NCBI GenBank assembly: GCA_963920525.1
Contig: OY986435.1
Span: 302,844,908-302,908,907 of the forward strand
Length of the DNA: 64,000 nt
Direction of reading: 5' to 3'
From: Dichetophora obliterata
Taxonomy: Eukaryota; Arthropoda; Insecta; Diptera; Sciomyzidae
In this document: positions 33,690 through 43,895 of the stretch, piece by piece
Position numbering within the stretch: the first letter of the stretch is position 1
Layout: the number at the start of each line of letters is the position of its first letter
Translations under genes and position numbers: made by a program
The notes under the pieces: generated by a model
The model's input: only the letters and a program-made list of their open reading frames with translations
Told to the model about the DNA's origin: nothing
The model's database searches: none

Positions 33690-34160
33690 AAAATAAAAAT
33701 TACGGAATGACCATATCCGATTTGGGTCAAATCTTGCATGGGGCATTACTGACGGAAATAAAAAAAATCATTTTTGCGAAAAAAAGTTTGGCGTGATTTT
33801 TGGCACAAATTGACAAAAACCGACAAAAACCGACAAAAACGTCGAATATCGATTTTTTCAAAAATTCATATCTCAAACACTTCTTAACCGAATGTTGAGT
33901 GTGAACAAACGTTGGAAAGGTAATTAAATGGACTTAAGTTAAAAAAAATTAAGAAATTTTGGTGGTAGGGGTTCCATCCCTTGTGGTAAGGTTATTGATT
34001 TCGAAGTAGATGTTCGAAGAACACCATTTAAAAATTAAAAAATAATTTTTTTTCTCAAAGCTAGTAAAACTACCTTTTTAACAATATAAAAATTAGGTTG
34101 GGACTCTATGGGTTAATGAGATATGGCAATTTAAACATCTAAAATCGAATGTTTTTTATT
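33690..34160 (+). repeat. Single-arm copy of the 30138-30962 foldback family
   Basis: Shares GGAATGACCATATCCGA, GGGTCAAATCTTGCATGGGGC, CATATCTCAAACACTTCTTAACC and ATGGGTTAATGAGATATGG with that foldback arm in the same order. It contains a small tandem repeat GACAAAAACC (33811-33840, three copies). Noncoding. Confidence 0.65.
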
Positions 34161-34426
34161 ACCAAACGAATTTCTTAAATTAATTTTAAGTTTGTAATTG
34201 AACGAACTTTAATCTAAAAATAATTTTTTTAAATTTTGCTGGTGGGGGGTTTCAGATCTTGAAAGTCTGTTGTCGGTACAAGACACGAAAATTTCGGTGT
34301 TTTTTATAAGACGTAGGACAAAAAAAAAAAACCAAATTTGTGAACGCGTGTTTTTATTTGAAAAACATAAACATAAAACTAAATCACCAACAATATAATC
34401 ATAAACTGAATCTTAATCATAAGCAA

Positions 34427-37400
34427 CACGGAGAAAATTGTTTGTGCACTATTTATGATCAAGCTGCTCATAACATTCAACAAATGTTTTTTTTTATTAT
34501 GTAAAGGTTTTGATCACCTATCACAATTCTTGCTATAATTCTGTAAAAAACACTGATCATATATTATGAGCAATTTATCAAATTTAATTATTTTTCTAAT
34601 CAACATAGTTGCATTTCTTATGCACAAATTGCTCATAAAAGCGTCTACAATTTATAAGCACTGATCACAAATTATGATCAAGTATTAAGAAATCAAAAAC
34701 TTCTCAATAAAGAAAAAACATAGATGCATTTTTATAGCGAGTGATGCATTCATGTATTGGAAAGTTTAATTGGATTTATTATTTTGAAGTGCTTAATGTT
34801 AAATAATTTTAATTTATTTTAAAACAAAACTTGCAGGCTGAACAAAGTAAGTAAAATGTATTAATATAATGAAAAGTTGTACGTTGTTTGTTGCTGCTGA
34901 AAGCGTGGCCTTCAACGACGCTGCAACACCACCAATTGAGTCATTTTGTGCAAATCGGTACATGTTTTAATGTGTGTACTACTCTTTTAGGTTAGATTAT
35001 GAGTAAAATTGCCTTTGCTGATGATTTAGTTCAGCCAAGCTCAAGTTCTTTATTTTTCATCCGGGAAATCAAATTCCTTACTAATTAATTGGGAATCGCT
35101 TGAGGAAGGCATTATTGATATGTGCAAGAAACTAGTAAAATTTGCGGCTGCAAAAAATTAAATTAAAAAATCTGTCATCAAACTCTGGTAAGTAAATTCC
35201 ATATCTACTCAATAAGATCATTCACTTATGACTTAAAGTTTGCAGATTTGCGCATTTTAGAGATTTTAAAAATCCTGCAATCCATATTTTAACCTTCTGC
35301 TCGCAAATTTTTGCATAAAGTATTTTGGAAAGTTAGTACGGGTGAAGCTGAAACTACGTACGATATTCCGGTGTTAATAAACAAACTTAAGCAGTACTGT
35401 ATAGACAAGAAAATTACATATCAACTCTTCATAGTTATTCTCAACAACGAAAACCTGCAACTTGGTGTCTGATGGAATCACATACTTATTTGAGTAATTT
35501 TTTAACGCTTTTGATATTCAATTTAAATATTTTTTCCTTAAACCTAGAGTGTCCTTTTGAGAACTCCCGATTTTGGCATTTTGTTCAGGTTTTTTTTTTA
35601 TAAAACAACAACAGAAAAACCTACACCAAATGAGTTTGCTGAATTTATTCATCTTTTAAATTAAATTTGTTTTCAATATTTGTTTGTAATTTTTCGACCA
35701 CATCTCTCTTCCTTTCTCTTTTGAAATTTAATGTACGATATCATAATGCCTTTCAATTTTCTTATGTTTAATGTGTCATTCGAGCCAACGGATAATTTAA
35801 TAAAACATTTGAAATGAATTCACTTGCTAAAAGGTCATTCACACCTAGTTTATTTTTAGTGTCAATCAAAATTTCATGACTTTACATTATAGAAAAGACA
35901 TATATCAATTGTTTGTAAACATAATGAAAATTTTGAGCAATATTCTATTTTAAATGATTCTGAGACTTGCAAATGAAAATATTAATTCACAAAACAAAAA
36001 AAAACTTTTTTAAAAGAAATTAAAGGCAGATGCTTTGTTGCTTGTAAGCAAACTCTATAGCGAAAATCACTGAACATCAAAAACTATTCAGAGTTTACTT
36101 TTACATTTCACCGAAAATATTACAGACAAGATATTAAAATCTTTATTAGAAATACTTGTCCCGATTGTTCCTAAAGAGGAGAAAGGTTTAGTAGAAAAAC
36201 TTTTTAGAGGCTGTTCTGAGCCATTTAAGGGGATTGATGCAGAGTTTTTATATCTGAAAACAATAACTGACATCTCAGTTTCGCAATGTTATAAAAATGG
36301 AAAAAGTGTTTTAAAAAACAAATGTAGTGAAATAGTTTTATTGCCAATCGAACATCAAATTAGGATGTTCTTTCAACAAGGAAACATTTTAAAAGATACA
36401 CTTTAATATACAAATTCGGTTAGTTCTTGCTTAGGAAAAAATATTGAAGGTACAATTTGGCAAGAAAAAATGTCACATTTTAATAAATCGCTCCCATAAT
36501 TTTTTATTACGCATTATTCAGTCATTCCGGTAGTCAGTTAATAGCTGCATTTTATTATCATTTTCCTTCATTGCCTGAAAATTGCACTTTAATTGAAAAT
36601 ATTTTCTTAGTAATGCTTATGAAAACAACAGTGTTACAAAAATTTTCACTTTCCAAAATTTTAACAAACTTTATTGATGTTATAAAAATCTTAGAAAAAG
36701 GCATTGAAATACATACAGAAGAGGGTATTTTTGTTGTTCATTTTGTAATAGATCTTTTTATTGTAAGGATTTGTAAGGATCTGTAAGGAGTTTCAGGTTC
36801 TTATAAAGACCTGGCATTTATAAAAGAACCATTAGGCATTTTACCTAGCAAAGAACCATTAGGCATTTATAAAATTACTTATTTAATTTTGTTAAATAAA
36901 AATATCTTTTTGTTGCTCACTGAATACGAAATAAAGTCATTTAACTAGCAAAATTCTGTTTACATAATTGGTAAAAAAATAAGCAACACAATATGTAAGG
37001 AAATTGAAAAAATAGAAAACCGAAAGCCCTTTCAACTTAATCCGTTTTTAAATGGAACGAAGTGTTTCATGAAATCTATTTTATAGCATTATTTTTTATA
37101 TATTTATATTCTATCAATTGATTTAATCATTTATTTTATTTCTCGTAGTTTATAAGAAATTATTTATATAAATGAAATATGAAAATTAAATTTTTAATGA
37201 AATCCACCAAATATTTAAAAAAAATGTGTATATTCATTTTTGGCGGAATTATTCGAATTATATATATTTTATGATCATTTTGGTCATAATCTATGTGCAA
37301 GGTTTCTTTAATTCAATCCCAATTGAGTATGAGCTATAAATACTTTTTCACACAATTTATTTTCAATTGCTACCATTAGCGCATGCTCTATGAACATTTT

Positions 37401-37702
37401 GTTCATAATCTATACGCAAAGTGCCTTCAATTGTTTTATGAATAATCTGAGCACAAACTATGTGCAACATTTTTTTACCTTATTCTTATTGCGCATGATC
37501 CATGAGTACTTTGGTCATATATTTTACACCAGTTGCTCATGTATTTTACACCAGTCGCTCATATATAACGATTATTTCTTGCTCTAAATTTATGAGCCCA
37601 AATGCTTAACTTATGATCAGTTGCTCATAGTCGATAAATATGCGCAATTTGCGCATGAGTTATGCGCATAGGGAATAATATCTGAACAGAATTCTCTCCG
37701 TG
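34427..37702. mobile_element. Large TIR element (CACGGAGA ends) with TGCTCATAA/TGATCA subterminal arrays
   Basis: Left end CACGGAGAAAATTGTTTG and right end, inverted, CACGGAGAGAATTCTGTT. For about 300 bp inside the left end and about 450 bp inside the right, words of the type GCTCATAA, ATGAGCAA, TTATGATCA, TGGTCATAAT and GCGCATGA recur in both orientations. The middle holds a decayed open frame region (36080-36790). About 3.3 kb, the length of an autonomous DNA transposon with its gene degraded. The superfamily could not be assigned. The ends resemble those of the smaller palindromic element at 38839. Confidence 0.65.
36080..36790 (+). pseudogene. Decayed protein-coding region of the CACGGAGA element
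   Basis: Plus-strand frames broken by stops. One reads SLLEILVPIVPKEEKGLVEK, then FKGIDAEFLYLKTITDISVS and VLLPIEHQIRMFFQQGNILK. After a gap, 36571-36786 reads CTLIENIFLVMLMKTTVLQK and ILEKGIEIHTEEGIFVVHF. This order (a P-IE-QIR-FF-Q-NIL block, then an IFLV block, then LEKGIEI) reminds me of uncharacterised transposon-linked proteins widespread in arthropods, but I cannot name the family with confidence. No catalytic motif was identified. Non-functional. Confidence 0.5.
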
Positions 37703-37751
37703 AATATAATCATAAATTAAAGCTTAATTAAAGTTTTTTCTAAATGAGCTT

Positions 37752-38431
37752 GTTAATTATTATGTTGATTTTATATGATTTAAATTCTAAATGTTTGATA
37801 GTTTAAATCATACTTGATTTAAAATAAAAATTCTATTTGTTTGATAGCTTAAAATCGTTCATTGAACTCTTGGTCAGGTAAGAAGAATTAAGTGCTCTAA
37901 GGAATTTTTTCCAAAGAAACAACAAACCCAACAACAACAAAATTTTCAATATGAAAAGGAAAACATTACTAGCTGATTTTATTGCAATTTCGGCCCTGCT
38001 ATAGGCTTCATCACAAATCTTTGTGACACCCGTGCAAGCGCGCACTGCGCCACAGAGGCGCTGAGGTTTTAAGTGTCAATTTCTCAGTTTTTCTCCGATT
38101 TCATATTTTCACATTTGTTGTTGTGATGCAGTGCGCTAGTGCGCGCTTGCACGGGTATCACAAAGATTTATGATGAAGCCTTTAGCAGGGCCGAAATTGC
38201 AATAAAATCAGCTAGTGAGTTTTTCCTTTTCATATTGAAAAAACGTTGTAGTTGTTGTTGTTTCTTTGGAAAGATTCGTTAAAACAATTAATTGTTCTAA
38301 CTTTGACCTAAAGCTCAATAAAGGATTTTAAACTATCAAACAGCTAGAATTTGTATTTAAAATCAAGTATGATTTAAGCTATCAAACATTTAGAATTTGT
38401 ATTTAAGTCATATAACAACAACATAATTAAA
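37752..38431. mobile_element. Foldback element with roughly 300-bp arms
   Basis: The left arm (37752-38050) and right arm (38110-38431) are inverted copies: TTAAATCATACTTGATTTAAA, GATTTTATTGCAATTTCGGC, AGGCTTCATCACAAATC and CCGTGCAAGCGCGCACT appear on one side and their complements on the other. The spacer of about 60 bp holds TTCTCAGTTTTTCTCCG. It starts about 50 bp after the right end of the 34427-37702 element. Noncoding; a single strand would fold into a near-complete hairpin. Confidence 0.8.
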
Positions 38432-38838
38432 ACTTAATAACAAAAAATCAAAACAAATGAAAACAGCAATCAAACATTAAGGTTTTATAAAATAAAAATA
38501 CCATATAAAGTGGCGTGCAGCAGAACAAAACTGTATAAATCCCTTTTTCCAAATTTACAGGAGAAGTCAAAAGATAACTGTTATTTCTTAGCTTTTATCC
38601 CGAAACAAAGTTTTAAGACCATATTCAAAATGTTGAAGCAGTATTTATCGAGTTAGATTTTGTCCGTAGATTTGGTGATATTTTCGAATGCCAAATCGCC
38701 TAATTTTCTTCATTAAGAATAAACGCGTGTTCATGTGTTTAGAAGAAATTTGCTTGAATTGAGTAAAAATTTGCTATTTGAGTTTATAATAACTTTTATA
38801 ATAACAAAATAAGTACCAATAATCGGGTACTAAAAAAA

Positions 38839-39251
38839 CACGGAGAAAAGTAATTTGCCTCAATCAAGCAAATGTTTTGCTTAAAAGCAAATCAGCAAAA
38901 CTTTGCTCAATCACGGTATGATTTTAAAAAAATATTGCTAAATTGAAATCACTCCTCATGCATTTAGGAAAAATACAAATTAGTTAATATAAATTGGAAT
39001 AGCAAATTTTTACTTAATTCAAGCAAATATTTGCTTGAATAAAGCAGAAATTTGCTTTTGCATTTTATAATAGCTTAGCAAATATTTGCTTGAATTTAAT
39101 CAAAATTTGTACTTTTCCTAAATGCATGAGGAGTGATTTCAATTTAGTAATCTTTTTCTAAAATCATACCGTGATTGAGCAAAATTTTGCTGATTTGCTT
39201 TTTTTAGGAGCAAAACATTTGCTTGATTTAAGCAAATTAATTTTCTCCGTG
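38839..39251. mobile_element. Palindromic MITE (CACGGAGAAAA ends) packed with AAGCAAAT words
   Basis: Left end CACGGAGAAAAGTAATTTGC, right end inverted CACGGAGAAAATTAATTTGC. The two halves pair over about 160 bp at roughly 90% identity, including CAATCACGGTATGATTTT and CACTCCTCATGCATTTAGG. The word AAGCAAAT or ATTTGCTT occurs at least ten times. The flanks also mirror each other (AGTACCAATAATCG left; CGATTATTGGTACT right), so it sits inside, or extends, a larger palindrome. It interrupts the left end of repeat copy C. Confidence 0.8.
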
Positions 39252-39289
39252 TACGATTATTGGTACTAGTTTTGTGAATATGATATTCA

Positions 39290-40935
39290 CACTACACCGG
39301 TTGACACACGCTTGTACATATTAAAAGATATAATATAATTTTAAAGATGGTGTACAATCTTTCTCGTATCTTGTCCGAAATATTTAAAACTTTTATTGCA
39401 TTTTTTTGTCATGTAATACATTTCAGTAATTTTTTGCTAAAGCAAATATTTTTAATAGTTTAAAAAATTAAATAATGTGATTTCTATATCCATAAATGAA
39501 ATCGCATTAATTACTATCGAGCCCCAAGTTTGCAACTTTTAAAATTAGAACATAAAAATTCCCTAATATTAAGCAATATTTTTTTTTTGTTGAAAAACTT
39601 AAAAAAACTACGTTTTTAGGTCATTTTTTAACTTTGGAAGCCTTTAATTCCTAAATCAATTTCGAGAGCACTGAAATTTTTCAGATTTGTATTTAGGAGG
39701 TCAAAATCCATATCATTCGCAAAAATTAAAAATTTGAGTTGTCGCTATTCTTAAAATGTTCCCCGTATGCTAGGGAAAATATTTTTCACCGGATCTCACA
39801 CCGCATTGACATCAATCTACTTATTTCTTTTTTCAACATAAATCAGTTCTAGTAGCTTGCAAGTTCCTACAATCCAGTACAAAAACAAACCATTCATCCG
39901 AATGGTTAAAAAAAATTTTTACTTTTTTATTCAAAACGTATGAATAAATAAATAAAGAGGTACATGTATACAAGATTTGTTTTAGGTTTCATACATTTTT
40001 TTAACATACTCCAGAACCTCCCTGCAAGGCTTGATTCTGAATCCTGGTTTGATATTTATAAGCACGTGACGCGAAAAAAGTCTAGAAAATTCTCAAACTG
40101 TGTGGGCGCCGCTAAATAACGTGAATTTTAAGATGTAAAAAATGGTTGTTTCATATCGAGTTTCTTATTTACGTTTATAACCTAAAAAACTTTTGACTAT
40201 AATATTTTCTAACGTAAAATCGTTTGCTTAATATAATAAAAGATATTTTCAAAAATTATTCCTTGATCCAAAATTGTCCTTTTTTATTAAATTTCCTAAT
40301 TGTTTCTTTCGCTTTTGAATTAGAAGCTTTGCTCTCACCTAAATCGCTGCAAATTTCTTAAATTTAAATGCCATAGAATTGTTTGTCATTTAATTAAGTT
40401 TAGGAAAAATTAATAAAAAATCCAAATTGGATCATCTTTATGGTAGAAAATGTATTTACTTTTTCTTCTAGTTGTTTACAATGATTTTCAAACATAAATT
40501 TGCTTATCGTCAAAGTTTATATCCGTTATTGAATTAAATGCCCCTTGCTATCTGTTGCTACGAAGAATGATCTTCGACTAATAAGGGATAACTTTCCTTA
40601 ACATTCGTCAATTTCTAGTAGGAATAACTTCGTAATCATTCGCACCGTACTCATTATTCGTAGAAGGTACGAAGTTTTAGTTGACTTTAAAAAATTTACA
40701 ACTGAAATCGTTCAGACTTGTTTGTCGAAATATTACCGAATATAAGGACATGTGTGATTGCAAGGTGGCCGTAGCCCATTGGAAGAGTACGTGCCCCAAA
40801 CGTTAAAGAACCGCGGTTCAAACACTAGCTTAACAGCAGGTTTTTTTTCGTGACTAGGTATTACAATCATTCGTATATGTAAAGTACAATATAAATATGT
40901 TTTTGTACGCACACGAATAAAATATTCGAAATGTG
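39290..40935 (-). repeat. Large dispersed repeat, copy C (inverted)
   Basis: Reverse-complement match to copies A and B: CCCTGCAAGGCTTGATTC (about 40021), GCTTTGCTCTCACCTAAATC (about 40329, changed) and a tRNA-like module at 40764-40834. It lies in putative pb intron 1, whereas A and B lie upstream of the promoter. Confidence 0.72.
40764..40834 (+). repeat. tRNA-like module in repeat copy C
   Basis: GTGGCCGTAGCCCATTGGAAGAGT, a GTGCCCCAAACG middle and CGGTTCAAACACTAGC: box A and box B in tRNA order and spacing. Acceptor arms do not pair. Confidence 0.5.
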
Positions 40936-41078
40936 GACCAAACTACGTCCATTCTACGAATTCTATTCGTGTCTGAAAATTACGAATAAAATTCGTAGAA
41001 AAGATTTTTCAATTTTAGAATACGTATTGAAAAGTTTTTGTGAAACAAAGGTAAATTAATTGGTATCCTATCTTATTA

Positions 41079-41319
41079 GGCCGTGTTCATATAACTCTTT
41101 TTTGTCGCGATTGCGACACCACTCTCAATTTTTTTTTTCGCAAACGCGGCTGAGAAATACTGAATATTAAATAATAAATGTATACAGTATTTGAATACTG
41201 TATACATTTATTGTATACAACTGTATACAAACCTACAAAATACAGTATTCTTCAGCATCGTTTGCAAAAAAAAAAACTTGAGAGCAATCGCGACAAAAAC
41301 GCGAAATATGAAAACGGCC
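41079..41319. mobile_element. MITE, PIF/Harbinger-like (TTA duplication, GGCCGT ends)
   Basis: TTA at 41076-41078 and 41320-41322 flanks inverted ends GGCCGTGTTCATAT and (inverted) GGCCGTTTTCATAT, with TTTTGTCGCGATTGC on both sides further in. The centre is a second palindrome around ACTGTATACA (41180-41230). A 3-bp TTA duplication suggests PIF/Harbinger. Noncoding, 241 bp. Confidence 0.75.
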
Positions 41320-41418
41320 TTACATCAACGGGTACAACATACTGTATGAAAATAAATCGTCTAGCTCTGCTTTATTTATAAATTAACCCAAAAAAAGTAT
41401 TTTTGTTTTCTTTTCAAT

Positions 41419-43366
41419 ATATCGCACACTAAATACAAAACAGTCACAACTCAAAAAACATAAACTTTCAGGAGAAGCAAAAAACTGTTTAAGATCAAAC
41501 GATTGCAACTCTATGTATAAACAAATTTGGATCCACAATGCAGAAACCCCATTTTAAAGAAAGTTTTGTTATATATTTTTTAATTTTATATTATAATTGT
41601 AGAAATAAGGGATAATTTTGAGTTATGACTATTTAACTGAAATTTTTTCGTACGACTAGTGATATTAACTCAAATTGTGCCTCTTTAACTGATAAAAAAT
41701 ACTTTAATTTTTAAAATCTTTTAGTTAACAAGCATTTAAGTAAGAAAATTACTAAAAAACATGATATTTATTTTTTTTAAATTGAAAGGAAAGCTTTATT
41801 CTTTCTAGACAAAAGTTTAGCTAAATTTTTTGTCATTTTATATCAGGATTGTGCAAATAAAAACATTTCGGAGTTATGACACTTTAACTGAAATTTTTCG
41901 ATCAAAATTCAAGTTGCGCCTCTTTAACTGATAAAAAACGCTTTCATTTTTAAAAAACCCATGCATACATCTTTTTCTTCAGAGAAATCTTCTGTGATGC
42001 TACTTTCATTAGTTTCTGACACGACAAATTCACTACCAGAGTAGCTAAAGTCATGAAAATATTTTCATCCATAAGACTGGACATGCTTGAATTCCTTTCT
42101 ATATCATTTTCGTCATTTTCGTCAAAGGTCACAACTAAAAAATTAAATTGTAAATAAATATCTTTTGAATGGTTTTTAAAATAAGTAAACAAACAAATCG
42201 TCACGTGAGAACTTATTTCTCCCATACGCCACAAGCTTAAAATTTTAGGAGAGCAAATTTAAACTTTGATCGCATACATAGACGTTATTCTAACGTCCTG
42301 AGCATACATTTAGTGTTTTCTTAAGACTAAGAATATCAAGCTTCTGGTTACCAACGATTTTTACACAATTCATTAAAAATATTCGAAAATTTTATGCATA
42401 AAAAAAATACAAAATGTGTCAAAGAGTTGAATTTAAAACAGAATATAAATTTTGTGACCTTAAAGACAAAGTTTTTTTTTGAGATGGATAAAAGAAAATT
42501 TCATCATTGATTTAATTCTAAAAATATACTGGTAAAGAAAATAAAATAAACAAAACTCAATTTTTTGGTATATAATGGCTTTATTAGAAATAACTTTTAA
42601 TAAAAATCATCAAAATATTGATTTGGTCAAAAAATTCTGCAGAAGAATAAAGTTATCACGTGACTCTTATTATTTTTTTTAGAACTTTGCAGATTTATTG
42701 ATTAAAAATGTTTCTTTAATTTACTTCTTTGTAAATTTTAAATTTTTTTAAAAAGTTTAACAAACAAACCAAAAAAAAAACAACAAATTAAGTCGGTTAA
42801 AAAGTTACGACTGTTTTAGTGTCGTCAAAAAGGCACGATGCACCCTAAAATTCAAAAATTTCACTGCCGCACGCTGTTTCACAACAATAACCAAGCATGA
42901 ATAAACAAATGGCAGTGCTCGTATCTATTTGATATGTAAATTTTGGATAAAACTATTGTTAGTCAAAATTATTTCAACAAAAATGACACATATCAAAATA
43001 ACACATTCAATTTTACTTAATTTTTTCAGCTATAGGAGCACAATTCGAAATAATACTCTATAATTTTGTTTACTTCTTTCAACAAAACTGTCACAACTTA
43101 AAATAAAACACTTTATGTGTAACATACCATGTCATTTCATTTAGAACACCTAGACACAACTCAAAAAAGAACTCTTTAGTTGAGAGTACAGAAGCAATGC
43201 AATTATCATTAAAACAGACATAACTGCATTTTTCCAGCTAAAGAAGAAAGTGATGGTAAAGAATTTTTTGCAGTAGTTAGAGATGTGTATTGTGAATTGA
43301 TTTATGACAAAAAGTCGATTTTGGAAAATTTTGAGTTGTGACTGTTTTGTATTTAGTGTGCGATAT
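41419..43366. mobile_element. 1.95-kb TIR element with identical 38-bp ends
   Basis: Positions 41419-41456 and the inverse of 43329-43366 are identical over 38 bases, beginning ATATCGCACACTAAATACAA and ending CACAACTCAAAA. The word CAAAAC(A/T)GTCACAACT and relatives (GAGTTATGAC, AAACTGTCACAACTT, ACACAACTCAAAA) recur inside. Two similar blocks with CTCTTTAACTGATAAAAAA lie at 41680-41700 and 41918-41937. Frames inside (for example 41950-42234 on the minus strand) have no recognised domain. Perfect long ends suggest a fairly recent non-autonomous element. Superfamily unknown; no clear target duplication. Confidence 0.75.
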
Positions 43367-43664
43367 GTTTTGCAAAATTTTACTCTTCTAAGTTTAATTT
43401 TTCTTAAATTTTTTAATTTAGATTTACGGATTTTTTGATTCAATATGAAGATATATAAAAAAGTGGTCATTCCCTAGTACCCCTTTCCTCCTGCAAACGC
43501 CCATGCTTTTAACCCCTTAAGTATAGGGTCTAGAAAGTATAAAAATCTAATATATTAGCATTAAGGCACCTACAACGCAACAGCGTAAAGAGTTGCAAAC
43601 CACTTCAATTTAGAACTGAATTGATACCTATGCTTTCAGATCATATATAATATAAGGACTTTGG

Positions 43665-43790
43665 CATAGATTGCGAGCTTATATTCGGGCGGGGATACGA
43701 TGGTGTGGCTTTCATGAATGGTACACTACAAGGAGCACAAGCGTATGTAGCGGAAGAAGAGCTGCAGGATGCTGTTATTAAAGCTTAAGA
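43665..43790 (+). pseudogene. hAT (DUF4371-type) transposase fragment
   Basis: The frame starting at GACTTTGGC reads DFGIDCELIFGRGYDGVAFM, then NGTLQGAQAYVAEEELQDAV. The GRGYDGVAFMNG block corresponds to the G-GYDGA--M-G motif of DUF4371/zinc-finger-MYM hAT transposases, which holds a catalytic-core aspartate. Only about 42 codons are recognisable. No element ends assigned. Confidence 0.7.
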
Positions 43791-43895
43791 CAACGCAACC
43801 GAAAGTCGAAATTCTACAGTATCCCCTCTCGTAATTCAACTTAAGACAACGCAACCGAAAGTCGAAATTCAACAGTATCCCCTCTCGTATTTCAA
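43784..43895 (+). repeat. 56-bp tandem duplication
   Basis: CTTAAGACAACGCAACCGAA through TCCCCTCTCGTA(A/T)TTCAA occurs twice head to tail (43784-43839, 43840-43895) with only about two differences, so the duplication is recent relative to the decayed hAT fragment it adjoins. Confidence 0.85.
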
